This document shows, one piece after another, positions 18,799-26,907 of a DNA stretch of 64,000 bases (position 1 is its first letter; the number at the start of each line of letters is the position of its first letter). This DNA is from Streptomyces griseoruber (GTDB lineage: Bacteria; Actinomycetota; Actinomycetes; Streptomycetales; Streptomycetaceae). Under the pieces are notes generated by a model that searched no databases, had not been told where the DNA came from, and saw nothing but the letters and a program-made list of their open reading frames with translations. Made by a program: the position numbers and the translations under genes. The DNA lies in NCBI RefSeq assembly GCF_001514205.1, contig NZ_KQ948763.1, positions 591,300 through 655,299 of the forward strand, in the 5' to 3' direction.

Positions 18799-20412
18799 AT
18801 GGGTGTGGATCAACTCCCGGTCCGGGTGCGGGAGTTCGCGAACTACCTGAACGGGCTGCTGGCGCGCCTCGATCAGGGGGCCGGCTGGTGCGCGGTGTTC
18901 TGGCAGCGCGATCCCGACGGAATGCAGGCCTGTCTCGACGGGCGTGAGGTGCCGCCCTGGGACGTCGTGGAAGCCCTGCTCCAGGACCTCGCCGCCGCGT
19001 ACGGCACCCCGGCCGCCGCCCAGGAGGCCGAGCGCGCACGATCCCTGCACGCCGCCGCGCTCACCGCGTACGACGCCCGGCCCGGCGGCCGTGAGGCACT
19101 CGGCGACCGGCTCGACGTGATGCTCCGCGAACAGCGCTACGCCGCCGAACGCCAGGCCGAGTTGGGGCGTCTGCTCGGCGCCGCGGCCACCCGGGAGGAC
19201 GCCGAGGCCATCCGCCTCGACCTCGCCTGGGCCCACGACGACCACGAACGCGCCCTCGCGCGCTGCGCCGAACTCCGTCACCGGATGACCGAGTGGGAGC
19301 GCCGGGCGGGGGAGGGGCGGATCACCGACGCCCATCCGGTACGCCGGCCGCCGACCGTGTACGGGACCGCACCGGCCTACGGGAACGGGAGCGGGAGCGG
19401 GCGCGAGGCGCAGGGCGGCCCTGCGGTCTCCGGGAACAGGACCGCGGGCGGCCCCGCGGCGGGACCCGGCGGGCACGCGCGCGGAGCCGAGACGGTGTCG
19501 GTACCCGGCGGCCACCTGCGGGCCGAGACGGTGCCGGCGCCGGGGTCTTCGGGGTACGGCGCCGCCGGGCCGGCTGCCGGTTCCCCCTCCGCCCCCGCCC
19601 CGGCCTCCGCCTCCGTGTCCGACCCGGCCCCGCGGAGCGCGCCGGTCGTCCCCGGGCCGGAGCCCGAGAAGGGCCCCAAGCAGCGCAAGCGGCGGCGGGG
19701 CGGTGCGCGGTTCGCCGGGATGGCCGAGGAGGAGGACGCCGCCGTCGTCGTACCCCCGACCGCCGGGCCCGGGGCACCCGAGCCCGCTCCCGCCGCCCGG
19801 CGGACGCTGCGGGGCGCCCGGTTCGCCGGGGCGGCCGAGCGGGCGGAGCGGCGGGAGGAACCGCAGCGGGAGCCGCTGGACGCCGAGGCACGGCGGGAGA
19901 CCGTGCGGGCGGTGGAACGGCTGGTGGGGCTGCGCGGGGAGGGCCGCAGCGGCGAGGCGCACGCGCTGCTCGTCGAGCTGGCGTACTGGCCGGCCGCCCG
20001 GATCCCGCTGCTCGCCGCCGAGCTCCAGCGCGCCGGGCTGAGCGCCGACTGGACCACCCTGCTCTGGGAGGCCGCCTCGCTGCCCGCCGACCGGCTGGTG
20101 GAGGCCGCGGACGCCCTGGTCGCGGTGGGGCGCACGGCCGACGGCGAGCAGATCCTGCGGCAGGGCGTCGCCCGCCCGGCCGAGGAGATCGGACAGGCCG
20201 TCCTCGGGCTGCACACCGACGGCCGCCGCCGTGAGGTTCGGGCCCTGCTCGACGCCTACGTCCGCGTCCGCACCCCGGAGGAGGCCGCCCGCAGCGCCGC
20301 CCCCGACCCCCAGGCCCTCGTCCCGCTGCTCCTGGAGGCCGCCCGGGGCGTCTCGGAACAACGCGGCTGGGACCTGGTCCACGCCCTGCGGGTGGCCGGC
20401 TTCACCGCCTGA
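18799..20412 (+). CDS. Streptomyces-type conserved protein with disordered centre
   Basis: A 537-residue protein of unknown function. The N-terminal domain (about 1-190, GVDQLPVRVREFANYLNGLL, then helical with REQRYAAERQAELGRLL) is predicted coiled/helical. A 190-residue Gly/Pro/Ala-rich middle follows. The C-terminal domain (about 365-535) is made of short helical segments resembling helical repeats (LLWEAASLPADRLVEAADALV). A short motif occurs twice in the middle, RGGARFAGMAEE and RGARFAGAAERA, likely a binding or localisation element. GGGAG (18787-18791) seven bases ahead decides ATG 18799. No enzyme motif is visible. Confidence 0.8.
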   Translation: MGVDQLPVRVREFANYLNGLLARLDQGAGWCAVFWQRDPDGMQACLDGREVPPWDVVEALLQDLAAAYGTPAAAQEAERARSLHAAALTAYDARPGGREALGDRLDVMLREQRYAAERQAELGRLLGAAATREDAEAIRLDLAWAHDDHERALARCAELRHRMTEWERRAGEGRITDAHPVRRPPTVYGTAPAYGNGSGSGREAQGGPAVSGNRTAGGPAAGPGGHARGAETVSVPGGHLRAETVPAPGSSGYGAAGPAAGSPSAPAPASASVSDPAPRSAPVVPGPEPEKGPKQRKRRRGGARFAGMAEEEDAAVVVPPTAGPGAPEPAPAARRTLRGARFAGAAERAERREEPQREPLDAEARRETVRAVERLVGLRGEGRSGEAHALLVELAYWPAARIPLLAAELQRAGLSADWTTLLWEAASLPADRLVEAADALVAVGRTADGEQILRQGVARPAEEIGQAVLGLHTDGRRREVRALLDAYVRVRTPEEAARSAAPDPQALVPLLLEAARGVSEQRGWDLVHALRVAGFTA

Positions 20413-20532
20413 CGGGGAGCGCGCCGTACGCCGTACGCCTCCCGGCTCACCCACGTGAGTGTGAAACGCGATCGACTCCGCGGGTTAACGACGATGGTCT
20501 TGGCAAGCCCCTCCCGGAGGCTTACGTTCGTC

Positions 20533-20563
20533 CCTCTACGACCTTCGTCTACGGGCGTAGAGG
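20533..20563. promoter_or_regulatory. Inverted repeat upstream of pyrimidine-catabolic operon
   Basis: CCTCTACG (20533-20540) and CGTAGAGG (20556-20563) are perfect 8-bp complements with a 15-base spacer, ending 28 bases before the ATG of the first ureidopropionase gene. This is a plausible operator for the PucR protein encoded in the same locus, or an mRNA hairpin. Confidence 0.45.
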
Positions 20564-20591
20564 CTCTGACGTCCCGTCGAAGGAGCAGCTC

Positions 20592-21434
20592 ATGACCGAC
20601 GTCGTACGTGCCGCACTGGTCCAGGCCACCTGGACCGGCGACACCGGGTCCATGGTGGCGAAACACGAGGAGCACGCCCGCGAGGCGGCCCGGCAGGGTG
20701 CCCGGGTGATCGGGTTCCAGGAGGTCTTCAACGCCCCCTACTTCTGCCAGGTGCAGGAGCCCGAGCACTACCGCTGGGCCGAGCCGGTGCCGGACGGGCC
20801 GACCGTGCGTCGTATGCAGGACCTCGCGCGCGAGACGGGCATGGTGATCGTCGTCCCCGTGTTCGAGGTCGAGCAGAGCGGTTTCTACTACAACACCGCC
20901 GCCGTGATCGACGCCGACGGCTCCTACCTCGGCAAGTACCGCAAGCACCACATCCCGCAGGTCAAGGGCTTCTGGGAGAAGTACTACTTCCGGCCGGGCA
21001 ACCTCGGCTGGCCCGTCTTCGACACCGCCGTGGGCCGGATCGGCGTGTACATCTGCTACGACCGCCACTTCCCCGAGGGCTGGCGGCAGCTCGGCATCAA
21101 CGGCGCCCAGCTCGTCTACAACCCCTCCGCCACCCACCGGGGCCTGTCCAGCCATCTGTGGCAGCTGGAGCAGCCCGCCGCGGCCGTCGCCAACGAGTAC
21201 TTCGTCGCCGCGATCAACCGTGTGGGAGTGGAGGAGTACGGGGACAACGATTTCTACGGGACGTCGTACTTCGTCGACCCGCGAGGGCAGTTCGTGGGCG
21301 AGGTCGCGAGCGACAGGAGCGAGGAACTCGTCGTCCGCGACCTGGACTTCGACCTGATCGAACAGGTGCGGCAGCAGTGGGCCTTCTACCGCGACCGCCG
21401 CCCCGACGCCTACGAAGGGCTGGTACAGCCGTGA
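20592..21434 (+). CDS. Beta-ureidopropionase-type nitrilase superfamily amidohydrolase, copy 1
   Basis: A 280-residue carbon-nitrogen hydrolase. The catalytic triad is visible as Glu44 (GFQEVF), Lys118 (YRKHHIPQ) and Cys155 (VYICYDRH), matching N-carbamoyl-beta-alanine amidohydrolases, which release beta-alanine (or beta-aminoisobutyrate), CO2 and ammonia as the third step of reductive pyrimidine breakdown. AAGGAG lies a few bases before the ATG. The stop overlaps the GTG of the aminotransferase, which would use the beta-amino acid product. A second copy of identical length lies at 24547 and aligns without gaps, mostly identical from IDADGSYLGK onward. N-carbamoyl-D-amino acids from hydantoins are an alternative substrate. 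Confidence 0.9.
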   Translation: MTDVVRAALVQATWTGDTGSMVAKHEEHAREAARQGARVIGFQEVFNAPYFCQVQEPEHYRWAEPVPDGPTVRRMQDLARETGMVIVVPVFEVEQSGFYYNTAAVIDADGSYLGKYRKHHIPQVKGFWEKYYFRPGNLGWPVFDTAVGRIGVYICYDRHFPEGWRQLGINGAQLVYNPSATHRGLSSHLWQLEQPAAAVANEYFVAAINRVGVEEYGDNDFYGTSYFVDPRGQFVGEVASDRSEELVVRDLDFDLIEQVRQQWAFYRDRRPDAYEGLVQP

Positions 21435-22714
21435 GCGACCTGTACGCGCGTCACCGGAGCGTCCTGCCGGACTGGCTGGCGCTCTACTACGAGGAACCCC
21501 TGGAGATCACCCACGGCGAGGGGCGGCACGTCTGGGGCGCCGACGGCACGAAGTACCTCGACTTCTTCGGCGGCATCCTGACGACCATGACCGCCCACGC
21601 CCTGCCCGAGGTGACCAAGGCGGTCAGCGAGCAGGCCGGCCGGATCGTCCACTCCTCCACGCTGTACCTCAACCGCCCGATGGTCGAACTCGCCGAGCGG
21701 ATCGCCCAGCTCAGCGGCGTCCCGGACGCCCGCGTCTTCTTCACCACCTCCGGCACCGAGGCCAACGACACCGCCCTGCTGCTCGCCACGGCGTACCGGC
21801 GCAGCAACACGATCCTGGCGATGCGCAACAGCTACCACGGCCGCTCCTTCAGCGCCGTCGGCATCACCGGCAACCGCGGCTGGTCCCCGACCTCGCTGTC
21901 CCCGCTCCAGACGCTGTACGTGCACGGCGGGGTGCGCGGCCGCGGCCCGTTCGCCGCGATGGACGACGAGGCGTACATCGCGGCCTGTGTCGACGACCTC
22001 CAGGACCTCCTCGGCCACACCCGCCCGCCGGCCGCGCTGATCGCCGAGCCCATCCAGGGCGTCGGCGGCTTCACCTCGCCCCCCGACGGCCTGTACGCGG
22101 CCTTCCGGGACGTGCTGCACGAGCGGGGCATCCTGTGGATCGCCGACGAGGTCCAGACCGGCTGGGGCCGTACCGGCGACCACTTCTGGGGCTGGCAGGC
22201 GCACGGGCAGAGCGGCCCGCCCGACATCGTCACCTTCGCCAAGGGCATCGGCAACGGCTCCTCCATCGGCGGCGTGATCGCCCGCGCCGAGATCATGAAC
22301 TGCCTGGACGCCAACAGCATCTCCACCTTCGGCGGCACCCAGCTCACCATGGCCGCCGGCCTCGCCAACCTCACCTACCTCCTGGAACACGACCTCCAGG
22401 GCAACGCCCGGCGCGTCGGCGGTCTGCTCATCGAGCGGCTGCGGTCCGTCGCCGCCCAGGACCCCGGCGTACGGGAGGTGCGCGGGCGCGGCCTGATGAT
22501 CGGTGTCGAGCTGACGAAACCCGGCACCGACCGGGCCGACCCGGAGCGGGCGTCCGCCGTGCTGGAGGCGGCCCGCACGGGCGGCCTGCTGATCGGCAAG
22601 GGCGGCGGACACGACACCAGCGCCCTCAGGATCGCCCCGCCGCTGTCCCTGACCGTCGCGGAGGCCGAGGAGGGCGCCGCGATCCTCGAGAGCGCGCTGA
22701 GGAGCACGCAGTAG
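21431..22714 (+). CDS. Class III PLP aminotransferase (beta-alanine/AGXT2-like)
   Basis: A 427-residue fold-type I pyridoxal-phosphate enzyme. Key features are the TSGTEAND phosphate loop, the NSYHGRSF motif, the cofactor Asp in WIADEVQTGWGRTG and Schiff-base Lys in TFAKGIGNGSSIGG. The sequence resembles beta-alanine/beta-aminoisobutyrate:pyruvate (AGXT2-type) transaminases. Starting at GTG 21431 gives a four-base overlap (GTGA) with the ureidopropionase, which indicates coupling. Converting beta-alanine to malonate semialdehyde is the natural role here, by inference from context. Acetylornithine or aspartate substrates are less likely. Confidence 0.88.
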   Translation: MSDLYARHRSVLPDWLALYYEEPLEITHGEGRHVWGADGTKYLDFFGGILTTMTAHALPEVTKAVSEQAGRIVHSSTLYLNRPMVELAERIAQLSGVPDARVFFTTSGTEANDTALLLATAYRRSNTILAMRNSYHGRSFSAVGITGNRGWSPTSLSPLQTLYVHGGVRGRGPFAAMDDEAYIAACVDDLQDLLGHTRPPAALIAEPIQGVGGFTSPPDGLYAAFRDVLHERGILWIADEVQTGWGRTGDHFWGWQAHGQSGPPDIVTFAKGIGNGSSIGGVIARAEIMNCLDANSISTFGGTQLTMAAGLANLTYLLEHDLQGNARRVGGLLIERLRSVAAQDPGVREVRGRGLMIGVELTKPGTDRADPERASAVLEAARTGGLLIGKGGGHDTSALRIAPPLSLTVAEAEEGAAILESALRSTQ

Positions 22715-22771
22715 CAGCGGCGCCCGCCGCGCAGTCCCGGCACCGCGCCGGTCGAGCAAGGGAACACCGCC

Positions 22772-24355
22772 ATGACCACCACCCTGGAGACCTGGGGCCC
22801 CGTCGAGCCCCTGGAACCCGCCCTGTCGGTCCGTCAGGTCCTGTCCCTGGAACGCGTCCTGGCCGGGGACCCCGAGGTGGTGGCCGGCGCGGACCGGCTC
22901 GACCGGCCGGTGCGCTGGGTGCACGTCGCCGAGGCCCCCGACGTCGGCGTGATGCTCAGCGGCGGCGAGATGGTCCTCACCACCGGGGTCCTGCTCGCCG
23001 GGGACGAGACCGCCCAGGCCGAGTACATCCGGTCCCTGCACCGCGCCGAGGCCGCCGCCGTGGTCCTCGGCCTGGGGCGCGCCTTCCCCGCCCCGCCCGA
23101 CGCCATGCGGCGCGCCGCCGAGCGGTGCGGGCTGCCCCTGGTCGTCCTGCACCGGCCGTTCCCGTTCGCCGAGCTGACCGAGGAGGTCCAGTCCCGGCTG
23201 GTACGCCGCAAGTTCGCCGCCGTCAGCCTCTCGGAGGCCGTACGGACCGCCCTGACCGGGCTGATGACCGCCGGGGCGCCGCTGCAACGCCTGCTCGACG
23301 AGATCGCCCACCACACCGGCTGCCCCGTCGTGGTCACCAACCTCGCCCACCGGGTGCTGGCCACCGGCGGGGAGCGGTCGGCGGTCGACGACGTGCTGCG
23401 GGACTGGGAACGCATCGCCCGGCAGGCCGGCGGCAGCGAGGGCGACGGCTGGATCCGCGCCGAACTGGGCGGCCGCGGCGAACGCTGGGGCGAGATCATG
23501 CTCTGCGGCTACCGCGGCGACACCGCCGGCGGCCGCCTGCTCGCCGACCGGGCCGCCGAGGCCCTCGTCCTGCACCGCATGCTCGGCGGCGCCTCCGCCC
23601 ACACCTGGGAGGAGCAGTCCGCACAGAGCCTGCTCACCGACCTCGCCTCCGGCGTCGTACCGGCACGGCAGCTGCTGCCCCGGGCCCGCGCGGCCGGACT
23701 GCCCGTCAACCGGCGCAGCTTCGTCCCCCTCGTCGTCCGCGACGGCGACCCCGCCCAGCTCGACCGCATGCTGCGGCTGCTGGGCCTGCCCGGGCTGGTC
23801 GCGGAACTCGCCGACGGGGCCACCGCCGTGCTGCTCAGCCTCGCCCGCGACCAGGACGCCGAGGCCCTCGCCGCGCACTTCGCGGCCCGGCTGCGCACCG
23901 AGTCCGGCGAGGCCCGCACCGTCGTCGCCTCGGCCGGACCGCGCACCCTCTGGGAGGAGGTCCCGGCCGGGCTGCGCGAGGCCCAGCACGTCGCCGACGC
24001 CGTCGCCGACTCCTCGGCCGCCCTCGACCTGCCGCCCGTCGTCCGCCTCAGGGACGTCCATCTGCGCGGCCTGATCCGGCTGCTGCGCGACGACCCGCAC
24101 GTCCAGGCCTTCGCCGAGCGCGAGCTGGACGGACTGCTCTGCGCGGCCGGCGACGACCTCCTCGCCGTCCTGCGCACCTATCTCGCCACCGGCCGCAACA
24201 AGTCCCGCACCGCCCAGCTCCACCATGTCTCCCGGCCGGCCCTCTACCGCCGCCTGGAGGCGATACAGGCCCGGCTCGGGGTGGACCTGGACGACTTCGA
24301 ACAGGCCGCCTCGGTGCATATCGCCCTGCTCGCGCACGACGCCCAGCAAGCCTGA
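22772..24355 (+). CDS. PucR-family transcriptional regulator
   Basis: A 527-residue regulator. The N-terminal PurC/PucR ligand domain (about 17-140, VRQVLSLERVLAGDPEVVAG...VLTTGVLL) is followed by a GGDEF-like CdaR linker domain and a C-terminal helix-turn-helix (about 455-515, TYLATGRNKSRTAQLHHVSRPALYRRLEAI). PucR proteins sense purine or pyrimidine catabolic signals and usually control adjacent degradation genes. It sits between the two ureidopropionase genes, 57 bases after the aminotransferase. Candidate operators are the inverted repeats at 20533-20563 and 24440-24484. Confidence 0.9.
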   Translation: MTTTLETWGPVEPLEPALSVRQVLSLERVLAGDPEVVAGADRLDRPVRWVHVAEAPDVGVMLSGGEMVLTTGVLLAGDETAQAEYIRSLHRAEAAAVVLGLGRAFPAPPDAMRRAAERCGLPLVVLHRPFPFAELTEEVQSRLVRRKFAAVSLSEAVRTALTGLMTAGAPLQRLLDEIAHHTGCPVVVTNLAHRVLATGGERSAVDDVLRDWERIARQAGGSEGDGWIRAELGGRGERWGEIMLCGYRGDTAGGRLLADRAAEALVLHRMLGGASAHTWEEQSAQSLLTDLASGVVPARQLLPRARAAGLPVNRRSFVPLVVRDGDPAQLDRMLRLLGLPGLVAELADGATAVLLSLARDQDAEALAAHFAARLRTESGEARTVVASAGPRTLWEEVPAGLREAQHVADAVADSSAALDLPPVVRLRDVHLRGLIRLLRDDPHVQAFAERELDGLLCAAGDDLLAVLRTYLATGRNKSRTAQLHHVSRPALYRRLEAIQARLGVDLDDFEQAASVHIALLAHDAQQA

Positions 24356-24439
24356 CCCACAGTCCCCAGGGGCCCCGGGCAACAGCCCCGAAACATGGAA
24401 CGACCTGCGAAAACGGCGGTGAAACATGGGACTTGACGG

Positions 24440-24484
24440 ACGTGACACGGTGGCACGCCCAGCTCCCCCAGACGTGACACCGTG
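24440..24484. promoter_or_regulatory. Paired ACGTGACACSGTG elements, probable operator
   Basis: ACGTGACACGGTG (24440-24452) and ACGTGACACCGTG (24472-24484) are direct repeats differing at one base, offset 32 bp (about three helical turns). They also form an inverted repeat: CACGGTGGCACG (24446-24457) against CGTGACACCGTG (24473-24484), one mismatch, 15-base spacer. A TTGACG box (24434-24439) abuts the first copy. They lie 63-107 bases before the second ureidopropionase ATG. Confidence 0.5.
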
Positions 24485-24546
24485 CAACTCAAAGCGGGCT
24501 CGCCGGCTTTCTAAGGTCCTCTCACACCGAGTGACCGGAGGTCCCG

Positions 24547-25389
24547 ATGAGCAGAGTGATCCGCGCCGCCGTGTTCCAGACGGCCTGGACCGGCGACAAG
24601 GAATCGATGATCCAGGTACACGAGCAGGCGGTCCGCGACGCGGCCGCGCAGGGTGCTCAGGTCCTGTGCTTCCAGGAGCTGTTCTACGGGCCGTACTTCT
24701 GCCAGGTGCAGGACCCGCAGTTCTACGAGTACGCCGAGCAGATCCCGGACGGCCCGATCGTCCAGCGCTTCCAGGCGCTCGCCCGGGAACTGGGCATCGT
24801 CCTGGTGCTCCCGATGTACGAGGAGGAGCAGCCGGGCGTCCTCTACAACACCGCCGCGGTGATCGACGCCGACGGCTCCTACCTCGGCAAGTACCGCAAG
24901 CACCACATCCCGCAGGTCAAGGGCTTCTGGGAGAAGTTCTACTTCCGCCCCGGGAACGCGGGCTGGCCCGTCTTCGACACCGCCGTGGGCAAGATCGGCG
25001 TGTACATCTGCTACGACCGCCACTTCCCCGAGGGCTGGCGGGCGCTCGGCCTCGCGGGCGCCGAGATCGTCTTCAACCCGTCGGCCACCTCCCGCGGTCT
25101 GTCCTCCTACCTCTGGCAGCTGGAGCAGCCGGCGGCGGCCGTCGCCAACGAGTACTTCGTCGGCGCGATCAACCGGGTCGGCACCGAGGAACTCGGCGAC
25201 AACGACTTCTACGGGACCTCCTACTTCGTGGACCCGGAGGCCCAGTTCGTCGGCGAGGTCGCCAGCGACAAGGAGACCGAACTCGTCGTCCGCGACCTGG
25301 ACATGGCCAAGCTCCGCGAGGTCCGCGACCGCTGGCAGTTCTACCGCGACCGCCGCCCGGAGGCGTACGGCCCGCTGACGGCCCCGTGA
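24547..25389 (+). CDS. Beta-ureidopropionase-type nitrilase superfamily amidohydrolase, copy 2
   Basis: A 280-residue paralogue of the protein at 20592, aligning end to end without gaps. The central and C-terminal catalytic parts (YRKHHIPQVKGFWEK, VYICYDRHFPEGW, LEQPAAAVANEYF) are nearly identical. The first 100 residues differ more: CFQELFYGPYF for GFQEVFNAPYF, and PMYEEEQPG for PVFEVEQSG. The Glu-Lys-Cys triad is kept. It has its own upstream region with the ACGTGACAC repeats, and CGGAGG seven bases ahead of the ATG. Divergence in the substrate-facing N-terminal half suggests different N-carbamoyl substrates (for example N-carbamoyl-beta-alanine versus the methylated thymine product), which is inference. 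Confidence 0.9.
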   Translation: MSRVIRAAVFQTAWTGDKESMIQVHEQAVRDAAAQGAQVLCFQELFYGPYFCQVQDPQFYEYAEQIPDGPIVQRFQALARELGIVLVLPMYEEEQPGVLYNTAAVIDADGSYLGKYRKHHIPQVKGFWEKFYFRPGNAGWPVFDTAVGKIGVYICYDRHFPEGWRALGLAGAEIVFNPSATSRGLSSYLWQLEQPAAAVANEYFVGAINRVGTEELGDNDFYGTSYFVDPEAQFVGEVASDKETELVVRDLDMAKLREVRDRWQFYRDRRPEAYGPLTAP

Positions 25390-25394
25390 CCGAT

Positions 25395-25438
25395 GCAGCT
25401 CCCCGCGCCGGTGTCCTTTCAGGGGCGCGGGGAACTGC
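25395..25438. repeat. Streptomyces-type intergenic palindromic repeat
   Basis: GCAGCTCCCCGCGCC (25395-25409) and GGCGCGGGGAACTGC (25424-25438) form a 15-bp stem with one mismatch and a 14-base loop. The CGCGGGGAACTGCGCGAC core is a sequence I recognise as recurring between Streptomyces genes. It lies between the second ureidopropionase and the dihydropyrimidinase and could act as a terminator or attenuator. Confidence 0.6.
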
Positions 25439-25492
25439 GCGACCAGCCCCCACCGTCCCGCATCCGACCGACTACCTCTCCGGAGCCGGAAC

Positions 25493-26896
25493 ATGAGCAG
25501 CCGTAAAATCATCCGCGGCGGTCTCGTCATCACCGCATCCGACGAGATCCACGCCGACGTCCTGATCGAGGACGGCCGCATCGCCGCCCTCGCCGCCTCC
25601 GGCACCCCGGCCGCCGAGGCCTGGACCGACGGGCAGGTCATCGACGCCACCGGGAAGTACGTCATCCCGGGCGGGGTCGACGCCCACACCCACATGGAGC
25701 TGCCGTTCGGCGGCACCTTCGCCTCCGACACCTTCGAGACCGGCACCCGGGCCGCCGCCTGGGGCGGTACGACCACGATCGTCGACTTCGCGGTGCAGAG
25801 CGTCGGCCACACCCTGCGCGACGGCCTGGACGCCTGGCACGCCAAGGCGGAGGGCAACTGCGCGATCGACTACGGCTTCCACATGATCGTCTCCGATGTG
25901 AACGAGGAGACGCTCAAGGAGATGGACCACCTGGTGGAGGAGGGCGTCACCTCCTTCAAGCAGTTCATGGCCTACCCGGGGGTCTTCTACAGCGACGACG
26001 GCCAGATCCTGCGCGCCATGCAGCGCTCGGCCGACAACGGCGGCCTGATCATGATGCACGCCGAGAACGGCATCGCGATCGACGTCCTGGTGGAGCAGGC
26101 GCTGGCGCGCGGGGAGACGGATCCGAGGTACCACGGCGAGGTCCGCAAGGCCCTGCTGGAGGCCGAGGCCACCCATCGGGCGATCAAGCTCGCGCAGGTC
26201 GCCGGCGCGCCCCTGTACGTGGTGCACGTCTCGGCGATGGAGGCCGTCGCCGAGCTGGCCCGGGCCCGCGACGAGGGGCTGAACGTCTTCGGCGAGACCT
26301 GCCCGCAGTATCTGTTCCTGTCGACGGACAACCTCGCCGAGCCGGACTTCGAGGGCGCGAAGTACGTGTGCAGCACCCCGCTGCGGCCCAGGGAGCACCA
26401 GGCCAAGCTGTGGCAGGGCCTGCGCACCAACGACCTCCAGGTGGTCTCCACGGACCACTGCCCGTTCTGCTTCGTGGGCCAGAAGGAGCTGGGGCGCGGG
26501 GACTTCTCCAAGATCCCCAACGGTCTGCCGGGCGTCGAGAACCGGATGGACCTGCTCCACCAGGCCGTCGTCGACGGGCACATCTCGCGCCGCCGCTGGA
26601 TCGAGATCGCCTGTGCCACCCCGGCCCGGATGTTCGGCATGTACCCGAAGAAGGGCACCATCGCCCCCGGCGCCGACGCGGACGTCGTGATCTACGACCC
26701 GCACACCGAGCAGACCGTCTCCGCCGAGACCCACCACATGAACGTCGACTACTCGGCGTACGAGGGCAAGCGCCTCACCGGCCGGGTCGAGACGGTCCTG
26801 TCGCGGGGCGAACTCGTCATCACCGGGCGGGAGTACACCGGACGCGCGGGTCACGGCGTCTACACCCCGCGCTCCACCTGTCAATACCTCACCTAG
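25493..26896 (+). CDS. hydA: Dihydropyrimidinase / hydantoinase
   Basis: A 467-residue zinc amidohydrolase that opens dihydrouracil, dihydrothymine or 5-substituted hydantoin rings to N-carbamoyl amino acids. The binuclear metal site is complete: H65 and H67 (GVDAHTHMEL), carbamylated Lys156 (TSFKQFMAYPG), H189 (MMHAENG), H245 (VVHVSAME) and D321 (VSTDHCPF). Length is normal. It lies directly after the second ureidopropionase, whose substrate it would make, and 11 bases before the LLM oxidoreductase, so it is probably the first gene of a transcript running to that oxidoreductase. Family assignment is firm, but uracil versus hydantoin preference is not visible. Confidence 0.94.
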   Translation: MSSRKIIRGGLVITASDEIHADVLIEDGRIAALAASGTPAAEAWTDGQVIDATGKYVIPGGVDAHTHMELPFGGTFASDTFETGTRAAAWGGTTTIVDFAVQSVGHTLRDGLDAWHAKAEGNCAIDYGFHMIVSDVNEETLKEMDHLVEEGVTSFKQFMAYPGVFYSDDGQILRAMQRSADNGGLIMMHAENGIAIDVLVEQALARGETDPRYHGEVRKALLEAEATHRAIKLAQVAGAPLYVVHVSAMEAVAELARARDEGLNVFGETCPQYLFLSTDNLAEPDFEGAKYVCSTPLRPREHQAKLWQGLRTNDLQVVSTDHCPFCFVGQKELGRGDFSKIPNGLPGVENRMDLLHQAVVDGHISRRRWIEIACATPARMFGMYPKKGTIAPGADADVVIYDPHTEQTVSAETHHMNVDYSAYEGKRLTGRVETVLSRGELVITGREYTGRAGHGVYTPRSTCQYLT

Positions 26897-26907
26897 GAAG
26901 GGTGCCC

